Source: an uncultured Oscillospiraceae bacterium
GTDB taxonomy: Bacteria; Bacillota; Clostridia; Oscillospirales; Oscillospiraceae
DNA length: 64,000 nt
Assembly (NCBI GenBank): GCA_934655875.1
Contig: CAKUHB010000010.1
Location: 13,800-77,799, forward strand
Reading direction: 5' to 3'
The notes below the pieces were generated by a model. That model did not search any database and had not been told where the DNA came from. It saw only the letters and a program-made list of their open reading frames with translations. Below, one piece after another: positions 42,668 to 51,487 of the stretch; the first letter of the stretch is position 1, and every line of letters begins with the position of its first letter. The position numbers and the translations under genes are program-made.

Positions 42668-43018
42668 TTACCGGTTCGGCAGAATGACTGCCAGGAAGCG
42701 GGTCGCGGCGTCTGTGTGGTTGAGAATGGAATGCGTGTGGCCGTCGGCACAGAACTCCGCGTCGCCCACGTGGAGTTCCCGTGCAGCGCCGTCCTCGGTG
42801 ACGGTGGCGGCGCCCTCGAGAATGATATAGGCTTCGCCGTTCGTCTCGTGCGGATGCACGCCGACGGACTCGCCGGGCTGCAGCGTGATGACGGCCATCA
42901 TCTCTGCGCGATCACCGAGCTGCTCGGCGGAAAACAGATAGCGGAAGCTGGGGCTGCCATTGCCGCCGCGGATGTTGTGCTTGACGGCGGTCGCCATTTC
43001 GTCTTTCATCTGAAACAT
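42668..43018 (-). CDS. small cupin-domain protein
   Basis: A 116-aa single cupin. Motif 1 reads GVHPHETNGEAYIILEG (two His and Glu as metal ligands) and motif 2 contains CADGHTHSILNH. Members of this family bind a metal and a small ligand; function unknown. It precedes the core ribosomal block on the same strand, downstream of rlmH. ATG 43018; ribosome site GGAGTG. Confidence 0.82.
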   Translation of the reverse strand: MFQMKDEMATAVKHNIRGGNGSPSFRYLFSAEQLGDRAEMMAVITLQPGESVGVHPHETNGEAYIILEGAATVTEDGAARELHVGDAEFCADGHTHSILNHTDAATRFLAVILPNR

Positions 43019-43033
43019 TGCAATACACTCCTG

Positions 43034-43516
43034 TTATTTATGATATTTGCTGCCGGCCTGAATGGCTTCGGCGCGGTAAAGCTGCTCCAGAACCATCACG
43101 CGGGCCAGATGGTGCGGAAAGGTCATTTTACTCATGGAAAGCTGCAAATCGGCAAGCTGCTTGATCTCCGGCGCAATGCCGAACGACGAGCCGATCAGGA
43201 AGCAGGCGTTCGAACGGCCGCTTCCCTTGACCTGCCGCAGTGTGTCGGCAAGCTGCTCGGAGGAAAGAAGCCGCCCCTCGGGCGTCAGCACGCAGAAAAA
43301 GCTGCCCTTCGGGATCTTTGTGCGGATCAGCTCCGCTTCCTTTTGCAGGCCCTGCGCGATCTGTGCCGCGCTCGGATCCTCCGGCAGGCGGCATTCCGGC
43401 AGCTCGAGCAGCTGGAAGGCGCAGTACGCCTTCATCCGCTTCGCGTATTCCTCGGCTGCCGCCGTATAGAACTTTTCCTTGAGCTTTCCCATGCAGATGA
43501 GCGTGATCGAAAACAT
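43034..43516 (-). CDS. rlmH: 23S rRNA pseudouridine1915 N3-methyltransferase
   Basis: A 160-aa SPOUT methyltransferase: starts SITLICMGKLKEKFY, contains LTPEGRLLSSEQLA, FLIGSSFG (the SAM-binding knot), and ends with the conserved LARVMVLEQLYRAEAIQAGSKYHK-type tail (HxxAR...EQLYRA...YH). It methylates helix 69 of 23S rRNA. Full family length. Between the cupin gene and the ribosomal operon terminator, in the same direction. Confidence 0.95.
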   Translation of the reverse strand: MFSITLICMGKLKEKFYTAAAEEYAKRMKAYCAFQLLELPECRLPEDPSAAQIAQGLQKEAELIRTKIPKGSFFCVLTPEGRLLSSEQLADTLRQVKGSGRSNACFLIGSSFGIAPEIKQLADLQLSMSKMTFPHHLARVMVLEQLYRAEAIQAGSKYHK

Positions 43517-43538
43517 AAGCGTCTCCAGTTAGCCAAAA

Positions 43539-43560
43539 AACCTGTCCGGACGGACAGGTT
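43539..43560 (-). terminator. terminator of rpsF-ssb-rpsR operon
   Basis: AACCTGTCCG and CGGACAGGTT form the stem; on the minus strand it is followed by TTTTTTGG, directly after rpsR. Confidence 0.85.
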
Positions 43561-43574
43561 TCTTGATCATTGAA

Positions 43575-43814
43575 TCAGTCTGCTACGTAGGGCAGCAGGG
43601 CGATCTGACGGGCGCGCTTGATCGCGACAGTCAGCTGACGCTGATGGGCAGCGCAGGTACCGGTCGTGCGGCGGGGCAGGATCTTGCCGCGCTCGGACAG
43701 GTAACGGCGAAGCTTCACAGTGTCTTTGAAATCGATGTGCGTCACCTTATCAACGCAGAAGGAGCAAACCTTCTTGCGCTTGCGAGGATGAACACGATCA
43801 TTAGCCATTGCCAT
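43575..43814 (-). CDS. rpsR: 30S ribosomal protein S18
   Basis: A 79-aa S18: KVCSFC zinc-like pair near residue 16, DTVKLRRYLSERGKILPRRTTGTCAAHQ signature region and the C-terminal AIKRARQIALLPY. Binds S6 in the 30S platform. Third gene of the rpsF-ssb-rpsR operon, order conserved in bacteria. AGGAGG stands 7 bases before ATG 43814. Confidence 0.97.
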   Translation of the reverse strand: MAMANDRVHPRKRKKVCSFCVDKVTHIDFKDTVKLRRYLSERGKILPRRTTGTCAAHQRQLTVAIKRARQIALLPYVAD

Positions 43815-43850
43815 AGTGAATCCTCCTATCTTTGGTCTTGTGGAAAAATG

Positions 43851-44330
43851 TTAGAACGGAAGCTCGGGATCGTCGTCGGAGAGCATCGAGAAATCAGAAG
43901 CAGCAGAAGAAACGTTCTGCGGCGCCTGATACGCCGGCTGCTGCTGCGGAACCTGATTGAAGCTCTGCGCATAGCCCTGCGTCTGATTGAAGCCGCCCTC
44001 TGCGTTGTCGCGCTTGCTGTCGCCGAAGTAGACGTTGTCTGCAACGACCTCAGCGGTGCGGCGCTTGTTGCCGTCCTTGTCCTGCCAGTTGCGGATCTGC
44101 AGCCGGCCGGAAACAACGGCCATGCGGCCCTTGGTGAAATACTTGCTGACAAACTCAGCGGTATTGCGCCATGCGACGATATCCACGAAGTCTGTTTCCT
44201 TTTCCGCGCCCTGCGCCGCGTAATCGCGGTCAACAGCGAGGGAGAAGGATGCGACCGCGACGCCGCTGCCGGTCCGGCGCAGCTCGGGATCGCGAGTCAG
44301 TCGACCCATGAGAACGATATGGTTCAGCAT
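43851..44330 (-). CDS. ssb: single-stranded DNA-binding protein
   Basis: A 159-aa SSB: OB fold in residues 1-105 (MLNHIVLMGRLTRDPELR, WRNTAEFVSKYFTKG, RRTAEVVADNVYF), a Gln/Asn/Pro-rich linker and the acidic tip DDDPELPF that recruits repair and replication proteins. Between rpsF and rpsR as in most Firmicutes. AAGGAG before ATG 44330. Confidence 0.97.
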   Translation of the reverse strand: MLNHIVLMGRLTRDPELRRTGSGVAVASFSLAVDRDYAAQGAEKETDFVDIVAWRNTAEFVSKYFTKGRMAVVSGRLQIRNWQDKDGNKRRTAEVVADNVYFGDSKRDNAEGGFNQTQGYAQSFNQVPQQQPAYQAPQNVSSAASDFSMLSDDDPELPF

Positions 44331-44342
44331 GAAAAAGTCTCC

Positions 44343-44639
44343 TTACTCTTCAACAGCGACGATGATGGAACGCAGGATGCCGTCGGTGATCTTGAAGACA
44401 CGATCAAGCTCTGCCGGCATTTCGGGCGTCACTTCGCAGGTCATGTAGACGTAGTAGCCCTCAACCAGGTCGTTGATCGGGTACGCAAGACGGCGCTTGC
44501 CCCACTCGTCAACACTGGTCAGAGTGCCGTGAGCCTCCACGATACCCTTGAATTTTTCCACGAGAGCCGCGATACCCTCTTCACCCTGCGCGGGGTCGAT
44601 GATATAGAGGACCTCATACTTTGCGGAAAGTTTTGCCAT
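44343..44639 (-). CDS. rpsF: 30S ribosomal protein S6
   Basis: A 98-aa S6: YEVLYIIDPAQGEEGIAALVEKF, the central WGKRRLAYPINDLVEGYYV and the C-terminal DRVFKITDGILRSIIV. First gene of the operon. ATG 44639 follows AGAAGGAGGT; an earlier in-frame start would add an unlikely extension. Confidence 0.97.
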   Translation of the reverse strand: MAKLSAKYEVLYIIDPAQGEEGIAALVEKFKGIVEAHGTLTSVDEWGKRRLAYPINDLVEGYYVYMTCEVTPEMPAELDRVFKITDGILRSIIVAVEE

Positions 44640-44717
44640 GATGTTGCACCTCCTTCTGGACTTATGGCCGCAGGTCGCGCCTGCGGCAAGGATCGCCTGC
44701 ATTTCACAGACCAAAGT

Positions 44718-44746
44718 ATTATAGCCGGAAAATCCGGAAAAGTCAA
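44718..44746 (-). promoter_or_regulatory. promoter of rpsF-ssb-rpsR
   Basis: Minus-strand TTGACT (44741-44746), 17 bases, TATAAT (44718-44723), about 80 bases before rpsF. The leader leaves room for a ribosomal-protein autoregulatory structure, but none was worked out. Confidence 0.85.
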
Positions 44747-44795
44747 CTGAAAATCCGGAAAAAACACGGGAAAAATACGCGCGGCGGCAAAAAAA

Positions 44796-44820
44796 CCGGG
44801 ACAGCCGACGGCTGTCCCGG
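44796..44820 (-). terminator. terminator of hup
   Basis: CCGGGACAGCC and GGCTGTCCCGG form an 11-bp stem, with a run of seven Ts on the minus strand immediately after. Confidence 0.9.
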
Positions 44821-44832
44821 AGCATTGCGTTT

Positions 44833-45108
44833 TTACTTTGCGGTCTTCTCCTTCAGCGCCTTACCGGCCTTGAAGACGGGGATGGTGGTAGCCGGGATCT
44901 CGATGGTTTCCTTCGTCTTGGGGTTGCGGCCCATGCGGGCTTCGCGCTTCTTGGTCTCAAAGCCGCCGAAGCCGACCAGCTGGACCTTGTCGCCCTGGCT
45001 CAGAGCGTCGGCGATGGTGTCAAACGTGGTGGTGACAGCCTTCTCTGCGTCCTTCTTGGACATGCCGCATTTCTTTGCGACCTCAGCGATCAATTCAGTC
45101 TTATTCAT
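44833..45108 (-). CDS. hup: HU family DNA-binding protein
   Basis: A 91-aa HU: NKTELIAEVAKKCGMSKKDAE, VQLVGFGGFETKKREARMGRNPKTKE and the arm region IPATTIPVFKAGKALKE. Bends and compacts DNA as a dimer. Last gene of the amidohydrolase-spoVB-mazG-hup block, 33 bases after mazG. Confidence 0.96.
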   Translation of the reverse strand: MNKTELIAEVAKKCGMSKKDAEKAVTTTFDTIADALSQGDKVQLVGFGGFETKKREARMGRNPKTKETIEIPATTIPVFKAGKALKEKTAK

Positions 45109-45141
45109 GTGTAGTTCCTCTTTTCATGTAATGTTGAGAAT

Positions 45142-45918
45142 TTATTGTTCACCGCCGGCTCTTTTCTGCGCATTCCATCCGGCAAGCAGCTGTTCGCGGG
45201 AAAGCTCGTTCAGATGCTTCCCCGCGGCAAGAAACGCATGCTCCATAGCGGCAAATCGTGTGATGAATTTTTCGCAGGCCGCGTGCAGCGCCTGCTCCGG
45301 ATCCCGGTCCAGCGTGGAAGCGACGCGGACGGCGGCGAACAGCACGTCGCCCAGCTCCTCGTCGATATTCGTGCCGTCGCGGACGGCTTCGCGCAGCTCG
45401 TCGGTCTCCTCTGCTAGTTTGTCCAGCGCTTCGCCGGCGGATTCCCAGCGAAAGCCTGTTTTGGCTGCTTTTTTCTGAATTTTTTCCGCGCGCCACGTGG
45501 CGGGCAGCGACCGTGCGACGCCGTCCATGGCTTCGGCTGTCGTTTTCTGGCCCTTTTCCTGCTGCTTCAGCTCGTCCCAGCTGGCGCTCTCGCCGCCGAA
45601 CAGGAACGGGTGGCGGAAGATGAGCTTTCGGCATTCCGCGTCGGCGATGTCGTCGATCGTCATGCGGCCGCGGTCGGCTTCGATGTCCGCGTGGAACAGC
45701 ACCTGCAGCAGCACGTCGCCCAGCTCCTCGCGGAGCATGGCTTCGTCGTCGCAGTCGAGCGCTTCGCAGACCTCATATGTTTCCTCGAGGAAGTTGCGGC
45801 GGATGGACTGGTGCGTCTGCGCGGCGTCCCACGGGCAGCCGCCCGGCGCGCGCAGCACGTGAACCAGCTCGACAAGATCCGGCAGGGTATAGCGCGGTTT
45901 CCTGATAAAATTTATCAT
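45142..45918 (-). CDS. mazG: nucleoside triphosphate pyrophosphohydrolase MazG
   Basis: A 258-aa MazG with two all-alpha NTP-PPase domains: the first holds CPWDAAQTHQSIRRNFLEETYEV with the EExxE metal site, EELGDVLLQVLFHA and RHPFLFG; the second repeats WESAGEALDKLAEETDEL and EELGDVLFAAVRVA. Hydrolyses (d)NTPs to NMP and PPi. ATG 45918 is used; an upstream in-frame extension lacks a ribosome site. Next to the SpoVB-type gene, as in Bacillus. Confidence 0.93.
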   Translation of the reverse strand: MINFIRKPRYTLPDLVELVHVLRAPGGCPWDAAQTHQSIRRNFLEETYEVCEALDCDDEAMLREELGDVLLQVLFHADIEADRGRMTIDDIADAECRKLIFRHPFLFGGESASWDELKQQEKGQKTTAEAMDGVARSLPATWRAEKIQKKAAKTGFRWESAGEALDKLAEETDELREAVRDGTNIDEELGDVLFAAVRVASTLDRDPEQALHAACEKFITRFAAMEHAFLAAGKHLNELSREQLLAGWNAQKRAGGEQ

Positions 45919-45946
45919 ATTTTCGTCTCTTTCGCAAGTGGGAAGT

Positions 45947-47563
45947 TCACGATCTGTGCCTGATATGCAGGATTTTTGCGATTTTTTCGCCCTTCGGGAA
46001 AAGCATGCAGTCTTCATAGGTGATGCATTGCAGCGCGAGGACGAGGATCGCGTATGCGATGACCGCGATCACGAGCGCGCCAAGGCAGGCGATGGTATTG
46101 GACGAGACCTGCCGCGCCAGCACGCTGTAGCTGAGATATGTCGCGCCGCCCATCAAAACGGCGGCAAGCCCCGGGCGGATGATGTTGCGGAAGATCACCG
46201 GGCGCGTCGTGACGGTTCTGCGCATGGCGATGAGATCCAGAATGGTGATCGTCAGATAGCAGATGACCGTGCCGATGGCCGCGCCGACGATGTTGAGCGC
46301 CGGAATGCCGACGAGGATATAGTTGACGATGACCTTCACGATGCCGCCGATGAGCATGTTGACCACCGGCGTCGTCACGTCGCCGTGCGCCTGCATGATG
46401 GCGTTGAAGAGCAGGACGGTACTGTTGAAGATGACCGCGATGCCGAGATACATGAGGATCGGCGTGGCCGTGGCGACGCTTTCCGCGCCGTAGTTGCTGG
46501 CGAGCAGGCGGATGATCGGCTCCGACAGAACGGCCAGACCCACGGCGCAGGGCATGGTGATGAGCGCCATGGTGCGCACGGCGGATTCCTCGGTGTGGCG
46601 CGCGCCGGAGAGATTCTTGACGGTGAGCGCGGCGGTCACGGTGGGGATGATGGAAATGGTGATCGGCGTGACGAGCGAGCAGGGAAGATTGAAGATCGTC
46701 TGGCAGAAGTTATAGATGCCCTTCGCGGTATCCGCCGCGTCGGACGACCAGGCCAGTGCGCCGGTGAGCCGCCGCATATAGATCATCGTGTCAAACAGGT
46801 TGATGATCTGCAGACCGGCGGAGCCGAGCGTGATGGGGACGGCGATGGCCAGCAGCTCCTTCATGGTCGCGCGGGTGGACTTGGCTTCGCCGCCGCCGCG
46901 CTGGAGGATCTGATTGGACTTTCCGAACTGGATGCGCAGGTAGATGACTGCCACGATGCAGCCCATCGTGACGCCGAAGATGCCGCCTGCGGCGGCATAG
47001 ATGAGACTGCCGGTCTTTTTGAGCATCAGCCACGCGCCGCCGAGACCGAAGACGACGCGGATCATGGCCTCATAGACCTGACTGACGGAGGTCGGCGTCA
47101 TGTTGCTCTGCCCCTGGAAGAAGCCGCGGTGTGCCGAGACGATGCAGATGAGCAGCACGCACGGCGACAGCGCCGCGATGGCCGCCCAGGAGTTTTCATT
47201 CGTCGTGACCATGACGGACAGCTGGCGGGAGAACACGAGCATGATGAGCGTGCCGACGACGCCGATGGTCAAAAAGACCTTCATGGACGTGGAATAGACC
47301 TTGCGGATCTGCGCGTAGTTTTCCAGCGCCTGCGCCTGCGAGATCATCCGGCTGACCGCGACGGGAAGACCCGTCGTGGAGATCATGAGCAGGACGTTAT
47401 AGACGTCGTAGGCGGTATTGAAATAGCCGAAGCCGCGCTCCTGCAAAATGTTTTGCAGCGGAACCTTGTAGATGAAGCCGAGCAGCTTCACAATGATCGT
47501 CGCGGCGGTCAGGACAGCGACGCCCTGCAAAAAGCTCTGCTTTTTGGGTTTGTTTTCGCTCAT
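45947..47563 (-). CDS. spoVB: SpoVB/MurJ-like polysaccharide flippase
   Basis: A 538-aa MOP-superfamily protein with about 14 membrane segments; the opening FLQGVAVLTAATIIVKLLGFIYKVPL is typical of SpoVB. In Bacillus SpoVB is needed for spore cortex; relatives flip lipid-linked sugars. The neighbour mazG supports this assignment. ATG 47563 overlaps the stop of the upstream amidohydrolase (ATGA), indicating coupling. Confidence 0.85.
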   Translation of the reverse strand: MSENKPKKQSFLQGVAVLTAATIIVKLLGFIYKVPLQNILQERGFGYFNTAYDVYNVLLMISTTGLPVAVSRMISQAQALENYAQIRKVYSTSMKVFLTIGVVGTLIMLVFSRQLSVMVTTNENSWAAIAALSPCVLLICIVSAHRGFFQGQSNMTPTSVSQVYEAMIRVVFGLGGAWLMLKKTGSLIYAAAGGIFGVTMGCIVAVIYLRIQFGKSNQILQRGGGEAKSTRATMKELLAIAVPITLGSAGLQIINLFDTMIYMRRLTGALAWSSDAADTAKGIYNFCQTIFNLPCSLVTPITISIIPTVTAALTVKNLSGARHTEESAVRTMALITMPCAVGLAVLSEPIIRLLASNYGAESVATATPILMYLGIAVIFNSTVLLFNAIMQAHGDVTTPVVNMLIGGIVKVIVNYILVGIPALNIVGAAIGTVICYLTITILDLIAMRRTVTTRPVIFRNIIRPGLAAVLMGGATYLSYSVLARQVSSNTIACLGALVIAVIAYAILVLALQCITYEDCMLFPKGEKIAKILHIRHRS

Positions 47564-48888
47564 GCCTGCTCCGCCTCCGCCTTGTCAGAGAAAATTTTGT
47601 CGATGGCGTAGTCGTGCAGCTCCTTGAGCGCACCCTCCACGTCGAGCGTGGGGTATTTGCCCGCGGCATAGACGGTCTTGCCGCGCACCATCGTCAGAAC
47701 GACGTCGTGGCCGGAAGCCGCGTAGACGAGATTGGACAGGACGTTGTGGCACGGGACGAGATGCGGCTGGTTGAAGTCCAGCAGAATGAGATCCGCGTCC
47801 ATGCCCAGCTCGATGACGCCGCATTCGGCGCTGCGGCTCTGCGCTCTTGCGCCGCAGACCGTCGCCATCATGAGCGCGGCCTCGACGGGCAGCGCCCGCG
47901 GGTCGCCGGTCTTGCCCTTGGCCATGAGCGCGGCGGCCTTGATCTCCTCAAAAAGATCGAGATTGTTGTTCGAAGCGACCGAGTCCGTGCCGAGGCAGAC
48001 GTTCATGCCCGCCCTGACCATGCCAAGCACATCCGCGCAGCCGGAAGCGAGCTTCAGATTGCTCACGGGGCAGTGCGCAGCCGAGACGTGCCGCTTGGCA
48101 AGCAGCTGCATATCCTCCTGCGTCACATGGACGCAGTGCGCCGCGACGGTGGGAACGTCGAAAACGTGGTGGCAGTCGAGCACCTGTGCGGGCGTGAGAC
48201 CGTATTTTTCCACGCACTCATCGTGTTCCTTCTTCGTCTCGGACAGGTGGACCTGCAATTGCAGGCCGTTGTTGATGGCGTATTCCGCCAGCGCGTCCCA
48301 GAGCTGATAGGTCGAGGTATATTCCGCGTGGATGGATGCTTCGACGCGGATGCGGCCGTTGTCATAATTATGCCACTTGTCCTTCAGCTCCACCAGCTCC
48401 CGGCAGGCCGGGAAGGTATCGAAGCAGAAGTCGTCGCCCAGGAACATGGATGTGCCGCGGGCGATGTTGGCCTTGATCCCGGAGCTGGCAGCGACGTCGC
48501 AGATCTCGTCGCAAAAATAATACATATCCGACACGCTGGTCGTGCCGAAGCGCACGGCTTCGGCCAGCGCAAGGGTCGTCGCGGCCCGGACCACGCGGCC
48601 ATCCAGCCGATCCTCGCGCGGGAAGATATAGTGCTCCAGCCAGTCCTGCAAATTGAGGTCGTCGGCGTAGCCGCGCAGGATGTACATGGGCAGGTGCGTG
48701 TGGCAGTTGATGAGACCCGGCATCAGCACCATGCCGGTGCCGTCGATGATCTGCTTCGGCTTTTCCTCGGGCGGCTTTTTGGCCATATAGGCGATCTTGC
48801 CGTCGGTGACGCCGAGAAACGCGTCCTGCCAGAGCGTCATCTGCTCGTTCATGGTGACGATATTGACGTGGGAAAACAGAGTATCCAT
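47560..48888 (-). CDS. metal-dependent amidohydrolase, S-adenosylhomocysteine/5'-methylthioadenosine deaminase family
   Basis: A 442-aa amidohydrolase of the MtaD/AtzB family. Metal ligands: NCHTHLPM (HxH), HLSETKKE, AHCVHV and GTDSVASNNNLD. The N-terminal small beta-domain and the C-terminal DADLILLDFNQPH close the fold. Relatives deaminate adenosine-type nucleosides (SAH, MTA, 5'-deoxyadenosine). AAGGAGG before ATG 48888. Its link with the flippase gene is by overlap only. Confidence 0.88.
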   Translation of the reverse strand: MDTLFSHVNIVTMNEQMTLWQDAFLGVTDGKIAYMAKKPPEEKPKQIIDGTGMVLMPGLINCHTHLPMYILRGYADDLNLQDWLEHYIFPREDRLDGRVVRAATTLALAEAVRFGTTSVSDMYYFCDEICDVAASSGIKANIARGTSMFLGDDFCFDTFPACRELVELKDKWHNYDNGRIRVEASIHAEYTSTYQLWDALAEYAINNGLQLQVHLSETKKEHDECVEKYGLTPAQVLDCHHVFDVPTVAAHCVHVTQEDMQLLAKRHVSAAHCPVSNLKLASGCADVLGMVRAGMNVCLGTDSVASNNNLDLFEEIKAAALMAKGKTGDPRALPVEAALMMATVCGARAQSRSAECGVIELGMDADLILLDFNQPHLVPCHNVLSNLVYAASGHDVVLTMVRGKTVYAAGKYPTLDVEGALKELHDYAIDKIFSDKAEAEQA

Positions 48889-48898
48889 GGAAACCTCC

Positions 48899-50371
48899 TT
48901 ACTGGTTCTGCTGGCTGCGGATCTCGCGCAGGATGGAGAAAATTTCGTCCTTCTGCTGTAGAATCGTATCGATGCGGGCGATATAGTCCTGCGGGATCTT
49001 CGGGTTGTGGTAGCGGGCGAGCTTCTCCGCGGGGAGATTGATCTTGTTCATGCCGCCGCCGCCAAGAGACAGGATGGTGTGCAGCTCCTCCATCATGTAT
49101 ATGTTGTAAAGCCCGGTATAGCCCGGCCGGCACCAGCCGGTGTTCTCAAAGCTGCCGGACATGTACTTCTGCCGGTAGAGATAATAGGGGGCATAGCCGC
49201 TCTGCCGGAGCACGGTCTCCGCGTCCGTCAGCATGGCCGCGACGGCCTCCTGCGGCGGAAGCGGCGTGCGCGAGCCGAAGAGCGCCGCGCCCTTTTTCAG
49301 GGCCAGCGTATGCACGGTGATGTTGCTGGGGCCAAGCGCGAGCACCTGTCGGATGGAATCGGCGAAGCCCGCTTCGTCGTCTGCCGGCAGACCCGCAATG
49401 AGATCCATGTTGATATCGGTAAAGCCCGCCCGGACGGCCTGCTCATAGGCCTGAACGGTCTGCCGGGCCGTATGCCGGCGGCCGACAGCTTCGAGGACTT
49501 TGTCAGACATGGTCTGGGGATTGATGGAGATGCGCGTCGCGCCGCCGTCCTTGATCACGCGGAGCTTTTCCTCGTCCAGCGTGTCGGGCCTGCCGCCCTC
49601 AACGGTAAATTCCAGACAGCGGGACAAGTCGAAGCTCTCATTGACGGCATCCAGAAGCCGCGCCATCTGCGCGCTTGAGAGCGTGGTCGGCGTGCCGCCG
49701 CCCATGTAGAGCGTGCGGATGTGGAAACCGGAGTCCCGCAGCAGCTGCCCTGTGTGCGCGACCTCGCGCAGAAGGGCGTCCAGATACGCGGGCAAAAATT
49801 CCCCGAAGCGCTCGATGGACTGGCTCACGAACGAGCAGTATGCGCAGCGCGTCGGGCAGAACGGTATCCCAATATACACGGAAAGATCGTCCGCGTCAAG
49901 AAGCTTTGCCGCTTCGACAGTATGGCGGGACGCGTCCACGCAGAGCCTTGCGCGCTCCGGCGAGACGAAATAGGTCTCACGCAGGAGCCGTTCGGCCTGC
50001 TTTTCGCTGCCGCCCTGCATCAGGCACCGGGTCGAGAGCTTCGTGGGCCGCACGCCGGACAGCGCGCCCCAGGGCGGCGCGGCGTCCAGTACCTGCACGG
50101 CCGCCAGATAATAGCTGCGCTGCAGAATGCGCCGCGTGGCGCGCACGTCTGCATCGGCGAGCCGGACGCGGTTCGAGGCAAAGCCCGTCCTGCCGCGGTA
50201 CGTGACCTTGGCCGTCGCAGTCAGATACTGCTTGCCGCGGGAAAGCGAGGAGACGGTCCCGTCGCCGGTGAACGGCGCGGTGCAGAACTCGCTCGGCTCC
50301 TGCGCAAACAGCTGCAATTGCAGCTGCTCGACGGGATACCGTTCGGTGTGGTTTTTCAGATACAGCTTCAT
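48899..50371 (-). CDS. hemZ: coproporphyrinogen dehydrogenase HemZ (radical SAM)
   Basis: A 490-aa radical SAM protein of the HemN/HemZ type. An N-terminal domain (about 170 residues, with GVRPTKLSTRCLMQG) characteristic of HemZ is followed by the SAM core: CPTRCAYCSF (CxxxCxxC), YMGGGTPTTLS, EFTVEGGRPDT and INPQTM. It ends with YNIYMMEELHTILSLGGGG-type HemZ motifs. Expected to act in oxygen-independent haem synthesis, or in other radical chemistry, since no other haem gene is visible. ATG 50371 overlaps the stop of the MBL gene. Confidence 0.88.
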   Translation of the reverse strand: MKLYLKNHTERYPVEQLQLQLFAQEPSEFCTAPFTGDGTVSSLSRGKQYLTATAKVTYRGRTGFASNRVRLADADVRATRRILQRSYYLAAVQVLDAAPPWGALSGVRPTKLSTRCLMQGGSEKQAERLLRETYFVSPERARLCVDASRHTVEAAKLLDADDLSVYIGIPFCPTRCAYCSFVSQSIERFGEFLPAYLDALLREVAHTGQLLRDSGFHIRTLYMGGGTPTTLSSAQMARLLDAVNESFDLSRCLEFTVEGGRPDTLDEEKLRVIKDGGATRISINPQTMSDKVLEAVGRRHTARQTVQAYEQAVRAGFTDINMDLIAGLPADDEAGFADSIRQVLALGPSNITVHTLALKKGAALFGSRTPLPPQEAVAAMLTDAETVLRQSGYAPYYLYRQKYMSGSFENTGWCRPGYTGLYNIYMMEELHTILSLGGGGMNKINLPAEKLARYHNPKIPQDYIARIDTILQQKDEIFSILREIRSQQNQ

Positions 50372-50973
50372 GTGTCTCTTGCCTCGCGCAGATAGGGGTT
50401 CGTTTGCAGCTCGTCTTCGATCGTGCTCTCCGGGCCGTGGCCGGGCAGCACGCGCGTCTGCGGCGGCAGGGCCGCGAGCTTGCGCAGGGACGCGTACATG
50501 TCCTGCATGCTGCCGCCCTTAAAATCCGTGCGGCCATAGGAGCCGGCAAAGAGGGTGTCGCCCGAGAAGAGCGTATTGCCGCACAGCAGGCACACGGAGC
50601 CCGGCGTATGCCCGGGCGTGCCGAGTACGCGGAAGCTGAGACCGGCGGCTTCGACGGTGTCGCCGTCCTGATACGTGTCGGTATAGGTCAGAAGATCATA
50701 GGCCATGTCGCAGGGATCATCCTTGTCCCGGTCGCCGACATAGACGCGGGCGTCCGGCGCGGCGGCCAGCAGCGGCTTGAGTGCGCCGATATGGTCAAAG
50801 TGCGCGTGCGTCAGAAGAAAGCACACCGGCTGCAAGCCGCGCTCGTGCAGGGCGGCGGCGATTTTTCTGGAGTTTGCGGCGGGATCGACGATGACGGCGT
50901 CCGACCTGCCGTCCTGCCAGACCAGATAACAGTTGGTGGCCAGCGGCCCCAGCGTAAGCGTCAGAATGTTCAT
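50368..50973 (-). CDS. metallo-beta-lactamase fold hydrolase (glyoxalase II-like)
   Basis: A 201-aa MBL-fold enzyme: LTHAHFDHIG holds the HxHxDH zinc motif, then GTPGHTPGSVCLL and PGHGPES with later metal ligands. Similar to YcbL/GloB2 thioesterases. Probable role: hydrolysis of thioesters such as lactoylglutathione analogues; glutathione status of this organism is unknown. Upstream partner of hemZ with overlapping stop/start. Confidence 0.88.
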   Translation of the reverse strand: MNILTLTLGPLATNCYLVWQDGRSDAVIVDPAANSRKIAAALHERGLQPVCFLLTHAHFDHIGALKPLLAAAPDARVYVGDRDKDDPCDMAYDLLTYTDTYQDGDTVEAAGLSFRVLGTPGHTPGSVCLLCGNTLFSGDTLFAGSYGRTDFKGGSMQDMYASLRKLAALPPQTRVLPGHGPESTIEDELQTNPYLREARDT

Positions 50974-50984
50974 ATCCGTTCCCC

Positions 50985-51434
50985 TTATTTCAGGTCATTG
51001 GTGTCCACGATCAGCGTGACCGGCCCGTCGTTTTCCGACGTGACCTGCATATACGCGCCGAACTCGCCGTGCTGCGGCGGGAAGCCGAGACGCTCGCATT
51101 CGGATAAAAACTGCTCGTAGAGCGGGATAGCAAGATCGGGTTTGGCCGCGCCGATGAAGCTTGGCCGGCGGCCGTGGCTCACGTCGCCGTAGAGCGTAAA
51201 CTGACTGACGACGAGAACGCTCCCGCCGACATCGGCCAGCGACCGGTTCATTTTATCGTTTTCGTCGCGGAAAACGCGCAGACCGAGAATTTTCTCCGCC
51301 AGCTTCCGGCACAGCGCAGGCGTATCCTCCGGCCCGATGCCGAGCAGGATAAGAAAGCCGCGTCCGATCGCTCCATGGAGCTGACCGTCAATGGACACGC
51401 TGGCGGAATTAACACGGGTAACAACTGCTTTCAT
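50985..51434 (-). CDS. dtd: D-aminoacyl-tRNA deacylase
   Basis: A 149-aa DTD: MKAVVTRVNSASVSIDG, the SQFTLYGD motif with catalytic region, and DGPVTLIVDT with the Gly-cisPro that rejects L-amino acids. Removes D-amino acids from tRNA. ATG 51434; a longer frame upstream is an extension into repeat B without a ribosome site. Between rel (upstream, separated by the repeat) and the MBL gene. Confidence 0.95.
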   Translation of the reverse strand: MKAVVTRVNSASVSIDGQLHGAIGRGFLILLGIGPEDTPALCRKLAEKILGLRVFRDENDKMNRSLADVGGSVLVVSQFTLYGDVSHGRRPSFIGAAKPDLAIPLYEQFLSECERLGFPPQHGEFGAYMQVTSENDGPVTLIVDTNDLK

Positions 51435-51487
51435 GGTGAGTCCTTTCGGGTTATTTACTGTTTTGAAAAAGGAGACGTGTCTCCGAC

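Noticed and set aside
42033..42830. Open frame through repeat A (and its partner 51455-51907 in repeat B)
   Set aside because: The shared peptide GGAYHSARIVT-type sequence follows from repeat conservation; no ribosome site, and the frame crosses terminators and hairpins.
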